17,821 nucleotides of DNA from Isotricha intestinalis (lineage: Eukaryota; Ciliophora; Litostomatea; Vestibuliferida; Isotrichidae), in contig JAJJLU010004140.1 in the NCBI GenBank assembly GCA_023807065.1, positions 1-17,821 on the forward strand. Direction: 5' to 3'. Below, piece after piece: positions 8,094-17,280 of this stretch (position 1 is its first letter; each line of letters opens with the position of its first letter). The notes under the pieces were generated by a model. The model saw only the letters and a program-made list of their open reading frames with translations. It made no database searches and was not told the origin of the DNA. A program made the position numbers and the translations under genes.

Positions 8094-8948
8094 TTATTTG
8101 AATACTGGTTCATAGTCTAATAATTCACTGGCTAAACCTCTTTGACCTGATTGGGTTTTTTTATCATGTTTTTTCTTTTTCTTTTTTTCATTTTTTTTTT
8201 TAACTTCTTCTTTTATTAATTCTTCTTTCTTTTCTTCTATATTATTTTCATCAGTTAAATTATTATCATCTTTCTTTTCTTCGTTTAATTTATTTTCTTC
8301 TTTTTTTTCTTCAACTACATTTACTTCTTTTTTATCTTTATTTTCTTCAATATTAATTTTTTCATTTATTTCTAATTTATTTTCTTCTTTCTTTTCTTCA
8401 CTTCTAATTAATTCTTTATTTTCTTTTTTTTCTTCTTTTTTATTTTCATTGTTTAAATTTTTATTTTCTTCATTTTTATTTTCACCATTTAATTTTTCAA
8501 CTTCTTCTTTATTTAATGAATTATTTTCTTTTTCTTTTATTATTTCTATTTTTTTATTCTCTAAAGTATTAATATTTGAAATTCCATTTTCAGTATTTTT
8601 AAAATTATTTTCTTTTTTTTCATTTAACTGATTTTCTTTAATCATCATTTTTAATTTTTCATTTTCAGAAATTAAACTATTCATTTGTTCAAATATTATA
8701 TCTTTATTTTTTATTTCTTTTATAAGAAGTGCTTCTTTATTTTTTAATTCTTGTTCTAAAGTTTTATTCTTTTCACATTCAATTTCTAATTTTTCATTGA
8801 TTGCTCCTATTGCACTTGAAAGTTCTTTTATTTGATTTTCTCTTTTAAATAAAGTTTCTTCATATTTATCAACAATTTCTTGAGGAGACATATTTGAAAA
8901 ATCAAAAAATTGAAGAGATGAATTTAGTTTTTTAATTTGAATTGACAT
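8094..8948 (-). CDS. Coiled-coil, Lys/Glu-rich protein with conserved-looking C-terminus
   Basis: This 284-residue protein is not recognised. After a short N-terminal segment (IKKLNSSLQFFDFSNMSPQE), residues about 25-107 form a coiled coil (YEETLFKRENQIKELSSAIG onward). Residues about 110-250 are low-complexity Glu/Asn/Lys with repeated EEKKEENK units. A run of Lys (about 250-265) could serve as a nuclear signal or nucleic-acid contact. The last 15 residues (RGLASELLDYEPVFK) are complex again and may be a docking tail. There are no membrane segments. It is minus strand like its neighbours at 7513 and 9103, each separated by AT-rich spacers, so these are separate transcription units. Confidence 0.8.
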   Translation of the reverse strand: MSIQIKKLNSSLQFFDFSNMSPQEIVDKYEETLFKRENQIKELSSAIGAINEKLEIECEKNKTLEQELKNKEALLIKEIKNKDIIFEQMNSLISENEKLKMMIKENQLNEKKENNFKNTENGISNINTLENKKIEIIKEKENNSLNKEEVEKLNGENKNEENKNLNNENKKEEKKENKELIRSEEKKEENKLEINEKINIEENKDKKEVNVVEEKKEENKLNEEKKDDNNLTDENNIEEKKEELIKEEVKKKNEKKKKKKHDKKTQSGQRGLASELLDYEPVFK

Positions 8949-9102
8949 TTTTTAAAAAAAATAAGAAAAAATCATATTATAAATTAAAAATTTTTAAAAA
9001 CAAAAATAACATTAATAAAGACAAATAAAGTTATATATTCTATTATTTTTACAAATTAAATTGGATAATACACTTTAAAAGTTAATAAAATTATTTTCAA
9101 AT

Positions 9103-9417
9103 TTAAAATATATTACATAAACAATTCATACGTTTCTTTTTAATATTATTATTAATTTTTGGTTCTGGGGAATAATAAAATCGTGTTTCAGAAATATCTT
9201 CGTTTAATTTTTTATAACTTTCAACATCAATTATAGTATAAACTGGTTTTGTGAAAGTTACTTTTTTTTTTGTTTTTTTAATAAGTTCATTATCTTCTTT
9301 TTCTTTTTCAGAAATGTCTGTTTTTGCAGTGGAATTTGAATTTAAGGAATTGCCTGAATTTTTTTTTTCGAAATTTGGAATGTTTTTTAAATTTTCAATT
9401 GATTCAATTGTTGACAT
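9103..9417 (-). CDS. Small protein with PP1-docking-like KVTF motif and C-terminal CaaX-like box
   Basis: The protein has 104 residues. Residues 1-46 are polar and Ser/Asn-rich, followed by a basic stretch into KKKVTF (residues 50-55). KVTF fits the RVxF-type docking motif for protein phosphatase 1, normally preceded by basic residues as here. The next segment (TKPVYTIIDVESYKKLNEDI) looks structured or conserved. The protein ends CLCNIF, so Cys101-Asn-Ile-Phe could be a CaaX prenylation box, with Cys99 available for palmitoylation. A membrane-anchored phosphatase regulator would fit, but this is inference from short motifs. The ATG at 9415-9417 is the only upstream start. Confidence 0.65.
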   Translation of the reverse strand: MSTIESIENLKNIPNFEKKNSGNSLNSNSTAKTDISEKEKEDNELIKKTKKKVTFTKPVYTIIDVESYKKLNEDISETRFYYSPEPKINNNIKKKRMNCLCNIF

Positions 9418-9924
9418 TTATTTTTTTTTTTTATTTTTAATATTCAAAATATATTCGAAAATATTTAATATGAATTTTTTTGGTTTTAATAAGTTTAAGT
9501 ATTATAGATATAGAATATTAATTATAAATTATTTGTTAATTGAAGAAAAAATATTAGTGATTGTATTTTTTGAATTTTAAAACTAATATTTTAATTTTCT
9601 TAATTAATTCACAATATGTTTTATGTTTATTGTATTAATAATATTTTATTAGATTTTTATTAAGTATATTAGGTGAAACAAATATTATTTTATTTTTTAA
9701 AATCCAGTAAAAATAATATCAATTAAAAGCTTATTTTTTTAACAATATCAAAAAGGAAAATATCATATATATTATTCAACTTTTTTTATTTATATTTATA
9801 AAACAAACATTAATTTTTTATAACTATTAATCCTTTAATTCAAAAAATAATTTTATTTAAATAAAATTCTATAATTTAATAAACTATAATCCTAATAAAA
9901 AATTTTATATTATTGATTTCCTTT
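9418..9924. other. AT-rich intergenic region
   Basis: There is no convincing gene. A 36-codon plus-strand frame from ATG near 9470 (NFFGFNKFKYYRYRILI) is too short and T-rich to support. The right part must hold the 3' end of the actin-related gene, the left part the promoter of the minus-strand gene at 9103. Confidence 0.35.
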
Positions 9925-11064
9925 TTATATAAAATCATCAACTAAATGTTGAATTCCATTTTCTTCATAATTTTCTTTAGTCAGCCACTTATTTTTAAAA
10001 TTATTAAAAGAACAAACCCCAGCAGCTCCAATCCACGAAGAAAACTTTCTTTCAGACGAATAAGTAAGATCAATATTTTTAACATCAATTTTTTGATTAT
10101 TTTCCTTTAAATAACTTTCTATTTCACTTTTTAACCTTTCAGGAAATCCTTTAATACAACTATTCCCTCCTCCTAAAATCATATTATCATAAAAAAACTT
10201 TCTAAAGATTAAATCTGTTTTATCAATAGATTCAATTATTATTTCTTGTAAAGAATGATTATCACTTCCATCATTATTAAAAAAAATTTCAGGTAAATTA
10301 AACCTTTCAACTCCAATTTCAATTGAATTTCCATCTGGTAAAAAAAAATCTATATTTTCTTTATTTTCTACTCTTTCATTAAAAGGTAAAATTTCACAAT
10401 AGTTTTCTTTTATTTTTTTTGCCATTTCAAATTTATTTTCAACGTTAAAATAATTAAAAATATTATCATAGTAATTTAAAAATTGATTAGTTAATTCTTT
10501 TCCAGCTTTAAAAGTTGATTTAACTCCACTTTGTAAAACATAGCCTTCATAAATTGGAACTATTTCATTAATTATTTCACTACTATTAATAATTAATCCT
10601 GAAGTTTTTGCTGTTGAATATAAAGTCATTACACTTTGAGATTCAATGTAAATTTTATTTATTCCTAATTTATTAAAGAATATTTCACATAAAGCTTCTT
10701 TTTCTTTTTGATTTGTTAATGATGATGTTATTATGAAAATTCCTTGATTTTGATTGTCTGTTTTTATTTTTAATTGTTTAAATAAAATATAATTTAAAAA
10801 GTCTTCTAAAAGAGTTAAATCATTGTCAATAGGGAGTTTACCGTTATGGTTTATTTGATAATAATCTAAGTCATATAATGTACTATTATATATTGCGTCT
10901 ATTCCAAAATGATTTTTATTATCGTTGTTAAATAAATATATAAGGTCTTTTTTTATTTTTCCTATTACGTTTGGGATTATTAATCTTGGACAACTTTCTC
11001 CATTGTATCCTACTTTAATTGAACTACTTCCTAAGTCTAAAACTACGTTTTGGTCTTCTGTCAT
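9925..11064 (-). CDS. Divergent actin-related protein
   Basis: At 379 residues it matches actin length (375) closely. The N-terminal phosphate-1 region is recognisable (VVLDLGSSSIKVGYNGE). Other actin landmarks are ESQSVMTLYSTAKTSG (including the residue matching actin Gln137), VPIYEGYVLQSG, the C-terminal nucleotide segment LGGGNSCIKGFPERL, WIGAAGVCSF for actin WIGGSI, and the tail WLTKENYEENG. The phosphate-2 loop is degenerate: actin has DSGDG where this protein has NSSEI, so the catalytic or metal-coordinating Asp is lost. The DNase-loop region is also unlike actin. It is therefore an actin-related protein, not conventional actin, and probably binds ATP poorly or does not hydrolyse it. 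Its subclass cannot be assigned by eye. Confidence 0.88.
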   Translation of the reverse strand: MTEDQNVVLDLGSSSIKVGYNGESCPRLIIPNVIGKIKKDLIYLFNNDNKNHFGIDAIYNSTLYDLDYYQINHNGKLPIDNDLTLLEDFLNYILFKQLKIKTDNQNQGIFIITSSLTNQKEKEALCEIFFNKLGINKIYIESQSVMTLYSTAKTSGLIINSSEIINEIVPIYEGYVLQSGVKSTFKAGKELTNQFLNYYDNIFNYFNVENKFEMAKKIKENYCEILPFNERVENKENIDFFLPDGNSIEIGVERFNLPEIFFNNDGSDNHSLQEIIIESIDKTDLIFRKFFYDNMILGGGNSCIKGFPERLKSEIESYLKENNQKIDVKNIDLTYSSERKFSSWIGAAGVCSFNNFKNKWLTKENYEENGIQHLVDDFI

Positions 11065-11603
11065 TTTGTTTAATTTTTTTAAATATTTATTATTATTTTT
11101 TTAATTTAAAGAATTAATATTTTGATTTATTTGAAAGTAATTAAGTATTAATTAATTTTGTAAAAATGAATTATTGTATTTAGGAGGTTTTTTAAATGTA
11201 GTTTATTTTATGTATATACTTTTTTTATATTTATATCATTTCTATAAGGAATTAAATAGATTTTTAAATAAAAGTGTTTGAATAAATTTTAAACAATTTT
11301 AATATAATTTTAAATTGTAATCAAAAAATATAAAATGAAAATATTAATTAATATTATTATTTATTGTAGATAATTATCTTCTTTTAATTATTTATTAAAA
11401 TTTAATTATCTAAAGAATAAAAATTATATTAGATATAATCTTGTTTATAATTATATTTCTTTTTATAAAATAATAATGAATTAATTTATTAAAGTATTAT
11501 CTTCTAATTTAAGGAATAAAAAATTAATGGAGTGCTACAATAAATATAAGATTTATTTTCATCAAATTTAACTTAATTTTTCAGTGATTAATTAAATCAT
11601 TAT
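11065..11603. other. AT-rich region upstream of the actin-related gene
   Basis: No intact gene is seen. One minus-strand frame near 11340-11520 has short protein-like pieces, but TAA codons occur about as often as chance predicts, so I do not call it. Confidence 0.3.
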
Positions 11604-11879
11604 TTCTTCATACTTCAAATAAATATTTATATGATATTCTATTTCATAAATGTATTATTATATGATTTCTTTCTCAAAAGTAACTTTATTATTATGAAAT
11701 GAAGGAGAATTAGTGTTAGTAAATTAAATAAATGAAATAATTTTTATTTATTTTTTTAATGTTTGAGTTTATTAACAATTTATTATTCTATCTTGAATCA
11801 AATTTTGAAATGATTCATCAATTCTTAAATATCCTTCAATCCTATTTATATTATTTTCTATTTCATTTCTCAAATTTCC
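11604..11879 (-). pseudogene. Decayed coding remnant in two pieces
   Basis: The minus strand gives RNEIENNINRIEGYLRIDES then FQNLIQDRIINC in one frame (11772-11879), followed in another frame by TNTNSPSFHNNKVTFEKEII and YIYEIEYHINIYLKYEE (11604-11723). The second piece contains two adjacent in-frame TAA. Density of Glu, Asp, Arg and Gln is far above that of the surrounding T/A runs. One or more frameshifts separate the pieces. The family is unknown. Confidence 0.45.
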
Positions 11880-12215
11880 AATTATAATTTATAATTTTTT
11901 TTTGAAACATTTACATATTTATTTTTAAATTGACTTGATTAATATATTTTTGATTTTATTGATTTATATTAATTTAAATTTCCAATTAATTATTCTATCA
12001 TAATTATTTCATTTCAAGAATCATTTTTTAATTATTATAAATTGATAATATTAATTCTTCTATTTAATTTTAATATTTTTTTAAATTAAATTTAAAACAT
12101 TTACTTTGGATTTATAAATAGAATATTTTTAAAAAATAATGAAATTAGAAATTTCATATTAATAAGTTACTTTTATTTAATTATTATTCATATAATAGTT
12201 CATTTATTTAAATTT

Positions 12216-12556
12216 ATGGAAGAAAATAAAAAACCATCAACTCAAAAAAATAAAGAAGGTGATGAAATATTTATATTTAGTCAATATAAAAATTAATTTA
12301 AATCAATCAATAATAATAATAAATATAAAATTGATAATCTAGAAATATTCAGAGATGAAAATAATTATGATATATTATTAAATAAGTATAATTTTAATTT
12401 TTATTTCTTTAAAATTTTTAAAATTTAAATTCATATTTTTTTAATAATAATTTATTTATTATTAATAATATTATCAAACATTCTATTATAACAGTAACAA
12501 AAGATAAATCTATAAAAGAAATAAATATAAATAGAAAGAACAATCTAGGAATTTAA
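12216..12556 (+). pseudogene. Decayed coding remnant, possibly WD40-related
   Basis: From ATG 12216 the plus strand reads MEENKKPSTQKNKEGDEIF and IFSQYKN, then TAA (12294), then a well-formed stretch NNNKYKIDNLEIFRDENNYD in the same frame to TAA at about 12428. Another frame at 12463-12556 gives HSIITVTKDKSIKEININRK. The phrase TVTKDKSIKEI resembles the closing strand of a WD40 blade. It may be a shortened copy of the clearer WD40 remnant 0.6 kb downstream. Confidence 0.4.
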
Positions 12557-13160
12557 ATATAATATTTATTAAATTTATTATTTAATTTTTTTTCAATTAA
12601 AAATTAATAATAACAATATTTACAAACTTTAAAAATTTTTCTTTTCTTTAATCAATTGATTTAAAGTTATGCTTTTTTCTTGTCTAGTATACTATAAAAT
12701 AGAATAAATCTTGGATTTTTATATTTTTATTTGTTTTATACAATTTTTAGAATTAAATTTAATGAGTTTCTATTTTTTTTTAATTAAAAAATTGAATTTT
12801 ATTAAATCACTTATTTTTTTGATAATAAATCAATCAATTTTTTTCTATAAAAGTTAAAATGTTAAATTTATTAAAATGCATTAAAAAAGGGTGTTTGGCA
12901 ATTTTATTAAAATTATGAAATGAATTTCATTAAAAATATAATTAAATATAATAAAAATTTGAATTAAACTATCATATATAAATTATAATTTTCATTAATA
13001 TTATTCTTTTATAAATTAATAAATTATATAATTAATGCTTTCTTTCATATCAAATTTTTTAAATTATGTTTTAATAATTGATATTTATTTATTTATAATA
13101 TTAGAATTTTTCTTTTTTTAAAAATTTATATAATATTAAATTATATTTTATAATATAAAA
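12557..13160. other. AT-rich spacer between two remnants
   Basis: I see no gene or convincing remnant. A short G-containing patch near 12890 (AAAAAAGGGTGTTTGGCAA) stands out by composition but codes for nothing I can support. Confidence 0.3.
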
Positions 13161-14083
13161 ATGATTGATGATAACAATAAATATAATATGAAAATATTTT
13201 TACCTTTAAAACCTCAAGAAGAATTAAATAATCAAAATATAGAGTTTCATTATTATAATGTTATCAAAAAAAAATTAATCCAAATGATGATTTTATTAAT
13301 TCTATTAATAACATAATAAAAGAAAAACAAAAAGATTTAAATATTAATAATATTGATGATTTATATTTATATATTCTTCATCCCAATGATAATTCAGTAT
13401 ATTAAGATTCATTTCAAAATCTTAAAAATAAAATTAAATGGAAAAAGAAAAAAAAGAAATGCATGAAGATATAATTAAAGGTATTTCAAAAATTTAAAAA
13501 TAAATTAAAAAAAGAAAAACAACCTTATATTTAATTTCTAAAAACATCAAAACCACACGATGAATCTATTTATTCAATGAATATTTTTAATTCTGAAAAT
13601 TTAATTTCATCTTCAAAAGACAAATCAATTAAAATTTATTGAAATAATTTTGAAATTATACAAAATTGAAAAAATAGATGAAAATAATTTTGTTTTTTAT
13701 AAATAAGTTAAAGAATTATGGCAAAATATTAAATTATAGGATTTATTATTATTAAAAGATAAAGATATGTTTATATGAGAAAATAGAATTATTTTTTGTA
13801 TTATAATTTAAATAATTGATTATGATAATATTTATTGTATTCAATATAGAATTATATTGTAAATGGAATAATTCAATATGAAGACTTGATAATGATAGAA
13901 TAATTATTAATAATTAAAAAATTTAAAAATCCTTTTTTATGTTATGTAATTAAATTAATTAAAAATAAAGAAATATTCTGAGGAAAAAATTTTTAATATA
14001 GAATATTTAATAGTGATAATTATGAATATAGGAGATTTGTTTCATTTTCAGATGATAAAGAAATAAAAATGTGGGATATATAA
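13161..14083 (+). pseudogene. WD40 beta-propeller pseudogene
   Basis: It begins at ATG 13161 (IDDNNKYNMKIFLPLKPQEE). After a shift near 13280 one frame continues about 130 codons with only TAA (13403, and two more) and TGA stops. It includes INNIDDLYLYILHPND and then a WD40 blade: KPHDESIYSMNIFNSENLIS followed by SSKDKSIKIY. Further frameshifted pieces follow (QVKELWQNIKL-like, YIVNGIIQYEDLIMIE), ending with RFVSFSDDKEIKMWDI and TAA 14081-14083, a second clear WD40 closing motif. Two TGA codons fall directly where Trp would be expected in a blade. At least three frameshifts and about nine stops make it non-functional. The parent was probably a WD-repeat scaffold with a coiled-coil linker. Confidence 0.65.
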
Positions 14084-14975
14084 CACAATAAATATTTAAA
14101 TTAAAATAAAATTTTTATAAACTTAATTATTATTATATTATTATTATGTTTGTCAAATTTTTTTATTTTGATATTTTTTTTTTTATTTTATTTTATATAA
14201 TAAAAACAATTTTGTAATTTTATTTTTTATAAAAATCTTTTTATCAAAATATTAATATAATTAACATTCAATTAAATTGAATTTAATTATAAAAGATTTA
14301 TGAGATTTTAAAATATCATTATTTATTCTAGATGAATTATAGTTTATAAATAATCTAAAATTTTATTTGAAAGTGCTTTTAAATTGTTATTTTTCCCAAA
14401 TATATTAATTCCATATTAAAATTTTATTTATTGAAATTTGAAGTAATTTATTTACTTGATTTTTATTTTTAAAATTATTTAATTTACTTTTTTTTTGAAT
14501 TTAAAACAATTAATTATTATGTTTATCAAAAAAATTCATATTTTTATAAAAAAAATAAATTAAAATTAATTATATATAATATAAATTAAATACATATATT
14601 TTTTTTTAGCAATTATTAAATTTAAAAATAGCTTTAATTATATAATTGAAAAATATAAATATTAATTAAAAAATAGATTTTATTATATAATTAAAAATAA
14701 AAATCAAATTTAAAAACAGACTTAATTAATTACTGAAAAAAATCATTTCAATCATAAAACTCTTTCAATTGAAAAATATTATATATAAGAAGCATTACAT
14801 TATCTTTAAAAGAATTATATGAAAAAATATAATCCATAAACTGTTTATTTCCTAAAAAAAAAATTTAAAAATAAATAAAAAGATATAAAATAAAAACAAA
14901 GAAATTGAAAAATAGAAAAAAAAAATAAATAAAATAATATATAAAGCTCAATATAAACACTAATATAAAAAACAA
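14084..14975. other. AT-rich region with weak remnants
   Basis: There is no intact gene. On the minus strand 14261-14386 reads INYNSSRINNDILKSHKSF and IIKFNLIEC before a TAA, a weak coding remnant. On the plus strand about 14702-14890 gives protein-like pieces (NHFNHKTLSIEKYYI, EALHYL) interrupted by many TAA, at close to chance frequency. The last 100 nt are the A-rich leader of the gene at 14976. Confidence 0.3.
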
Positions 14976-15515
14976 ATGGGTTGTTTAGGAGAATGTCCCC
15001 CAAGTAATTTTGAAGAATCTTTTATTTATACATCATGTTTCAGTGGAAATGGCAAAGTTAAATTGATGAATAACACATATAAAAAAGTAAAAGACTTAAC
15101 TAAAGGTGATAAATTAGAAAACGGAGCAATTGTAGAATGTTTAATAATTATGAAAATAAATGCAATTTTACAAGTTGTTGAATTAAATGGTGTTTATTAT
15201 AGTTTAAAGCATCCTATTATGTATAATGGAAATTGGGTTTATCCTAAAAGTGTTAAAAGACCTAAAGAAGTTTTTATTGATTATTTTTATAATTTAGTAT
15301 TATCAAATGGATATTCTGCTAAAATTAATGATATTGAAACTATTTCTTTAGGTCATTGTCAAGAAGGAGGTGTTGCTTATCATCCTTATTATGGTACTGA
15401 AAAAGTTATTCAAGCTTTGAAAAAATATAATCAATATAATGATGGTAAGATTTTAATTGAGAAGAAATTAACTGTTAAAAGAGATGAAAATGGAAGAACT
15501 ATTAGTTATTTTTAA
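14976..15515 (+). CDS. Stand-alone Vint/Hint-domain protein
   Basis: The protein has 179 residues. After a Cys-containing start (MGCLGECPPSNFEESFIYTS) comes Cys21 in CFSGNGKV, matching the nucleophilic first Cys of Hint (hedgehog/intein) domains. The usual follow-up YKKVKDLTKGDKL (35-47) is next. SLKHPIMYNGNWVYPKSV (76-93) matches the His-containing block (His79). The 105-141 part (FYNLVLSNGYSAKIND, then ISLGHCQEGG and HPYYGT) matches the Vint variant found in von Willebrand A domain proteins of many protists. No VWA domain, signal peptide or C-terminal splice junction (His-Asn-Cys) is present. A complete self-cleaving fold is possible, but activity is inferred. Start chosen as the only ATG before Cys21. 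It could be a fragment of a larger family member. Confidence 0.82.
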   Translation: MGCLGECPPSNFEESFIYTSCFSGNGKVKLMNNTYKKVKDLTKGDKLENGAIVECLIIMKINAILQVVELNGVYYSLKHPIMYNGNWVYPKSVKRPKEVFIDYFYNLVLSNGYSAKINDIETISLGHCQEGGVAYHPYYGTEKVIQALKKYNQYNDGKILIEKKLTVKRDENGRTISYF

Positions 15516-15888
15516 ATAGATTTTAAATTTGATTATTATTATTAAATAAAATATAAGATATATTATATTATCAATTTGTTAAAGCAATTTTCTTTTTTTT
15601 TGTTGTTTTATCTTTCATTTTTTAAAATATTGAAAATATTATATTAAGTTATTATTATTTATTTAAATGAATAAAAAATTAAGTTAAATATATCATACAT
15701 TAAAAAATAAATATATCTAATTAAAAAATAAAACAATATAAACTTTTATATATATCAATAAATAAGTAAAAATTATCCCAAATTCACATTTTCTGAAAAA
15801 AAAAAGTTTTTTTTTATTTTTTCAAATAATTAAATAAAAAATTATAATAAAATACATATTAACAACAAGAAAAAAAATAAAAAAATAA
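15516..15888. other. AT-rich 3' flank of the Vint gene
   Basis: I see only A and T runs, including AATAAA-like words just past the stop that could act in polyadenylation but are expected by chance. No gene is seen. Confidence 0.35.
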
Positions 15889-16620
15889 TTAAAAAAACGT
15901 AATTTCAATTTTATCAAACTTCTTTCAACAATCCCCAACAATTTTATACTTCCTAAATCCCTAATCACTATTATCTAAATTTCTTTATGTGGTTCCTTTC
16001 AATTTTTCCTTTATTTTATATTTAAGATTTAAAAATTTAATAGTTTTCTCTTTTTTGACTAATAGTTAAATTATACATAGTTTGATATTCTCCTTTATCA
16101 AAATCTCTCTGACAATAATGATAAGTAAGTAAAGAATTATAAATTCCATTTTCTTTCTTATTAAATAATCTTTAATATCTTTTATATGTTCTCTACTTAA
16201 AGCTTTTTGAGTATTAAAAACTAATGGATTTGATTTTATATTAAAACCATTAGCTTTTAATTCTTCTAGTAAATATTGATTTTTATTTTCTAATTATATG
16301 AATTTGTTTCTTGCTTATGATATACTTTCATGCAGTGAATACTATGTTTAAATCAAAATTTGACTTTTTAATGTTTGTAAAGTCATTTCCTTCAACATGG
16401 TTTTCACATTTTGTTTATTTTTGCCAATTTTATAATTATATTGATTCACTTATTTAATCTTTTGATTTAGAGATACAGATTTTTACTCCTGTAAGTTATG
16501 GATTAATGTATATTCTTTTCTATAGTTTTGGCAAAAAATCATTGTTTTTTTGTGATTAAAAATATAATATTAATTTTATTATTCCTGATTTTTAACTAAA
16601 TACTAAGCTATTTTCACTTC
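15889..16620 (-). pseudogene. Large decayed gene with mostly TAA/TAG stops
   Basis: One minus-strand frame runs about 150 codons from 16620, best from MIFCQNYRKEYTLIHNLQE (16542). It continues through VNQYNYKIGKNKQNVKTMLK and LENKNQYLLEELKANGFNIK to NTQKALSREHIKDIKDYL. A one-base loss near 16160 shifts the frame, and NKKENGIYNSLLTYHYCQRD and YQTMYNLTISQKRENY follow to TAA 16037. After another shift, RNLDNSD, GFRKYKIVGDC and KKFDKIEITFF end at TAA 15889. The first frame contains ten stops, all TAA or TAG, mostly where Gln would fit the helical context. Only one TGA appears, in the last part. The family is unknown; the middle looks coiled-coil. Its 5' end abuts the divergent NlpC/P60 gene. Confidence 0.6.
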
Positions 16621-16659
16621 TATATTTCACTCCAAAATTACAATAGAAATATAAAAAAA

Positions 16660-17037
16660 ATGAGTTCAACAGGAGATAAAATCGCAGGTTATGCAAAATC
16701 AGCAATAGGAAAGAAATATAAATGGGGTGCAAAAGGACCAGATGAATTTGATTGTTCAGGATTGGCAATTTGGTGTCATAAGAAAGTAGATATCATTATA
16801 TCAGGTGATTCACTAACTTTGTCTAATTGTGGAACTGATGTTTCTAATAACCTAAAGCCTGGAGATTTAGTTTTTTATGCTACAAATGACTCTTCTAATA
16901 ATGTTTCTCATGTCGGAGTTTATATTGGAAATAATAAAATGGTTCATGCTGCTGGAAGTAAAGATGGAGTTAAAGAAGCTACAATTACTTCTGATTATTG
17001 GAAAACAAAGTTTAAAGGAGCAAGAAGAAATTGGTAA
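16660..17037 (+). CDS. NlpC/P60 cysteine peptidase, single domain
   Basis: This 125-residue protein is almost entirely one NlpC/P60 domain. The start IAGYAKSAIGKKYKWGAKGP leads into DCSGL with catalytic Cys32. LKPGDLVFY (65-73) and SHVGVYIG with His84 follow, then KMVHAAG with His96, giving a complete Cys-His-His triad. In bacteria this family cleaves peptide bonds in peptidoglycan stems (typically D-Glu to diamino acid). Protists such as Trichomonas carry copies acquired from bacteria and use them against bacteria. There is no signal peptide or SH3b cell-wall domain, so it would act in the cytosol, a phagosome after another export route, or on other substrates. Base composition and codons fit the host, so any transfer is not recent. 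The ATG follows an A-rich leader. Confidence 0.9.
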   Translation: MSSTGDKIAGYAKSAIGKKYKWGAKGPDEFDCSGLAIWCHKKVDIIISGDSLTLSNCGTDVSNNLKPGDLVFYATNDSSNNVSHVGVYIGNNKMVHAAGSKDGVKEATITSDYWKTKFKGARRNW

Positions 17038-17063
17038 TTAAAATAAAAATAAAAATAATTAAA

Positions 17064-17178
17064 ATGAATTTAACTCCTAAAAATATTACTATTTTAAAAA
17101 TTATATTTGCTAAAAATCCTAAATAAATGCCTACTGATATAAAAAATAATCGTATATAAAGTCAATATATTATTTTTT
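17064..17178 (+). pseudogene. Short decayed coding remnant
   Basis: Downstream of the peptidase, ATG 17064 begins MNLTPKNITILKIIFAKNPK, TAA, MPTDIKNNRI, TAA, SQYIIF, TAA. It is coding-like but short, and it lies in the peptidase frame beyond several TAA. It may be part of the next remnant. Confidence 0.3.
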
Positions 17179-17280
17179 AATTAAAATTATTTGTTTATTT
17201 ATCATTTTCATTTAATTTTTCTTTAAGAATAAATAAATTTCCATTTATTACTCAATTTATCATTTTTTTTAACGTAATAA

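Noticed and set aside
8449..8631. Plus-strand 60-codon hydrophobic frame
   Set aside because: Complement of the Glu/Lys low-complexity part of the 8094-8948 gene.
9251..9580. Plus-strand 109-codon frame
   Set aside because: Mostly antisense to the 9103-9417 gene; the part beyond it is T-rich and lacks other evidence.
12385..12494. Possible spliceosomal intron (GTATAA to AACAG)
   Set aside because: Joining the flanks does not give a continuous coding frame, and GT/AG words are common by chance.
14976..14996. N-myristoylation signal at Met-Gly-Cys
   Set aside because: Gly2 and Cys3 fit, but position 6 is Glu rather than Ser or Thr, so the signal is weak and only mentioned.
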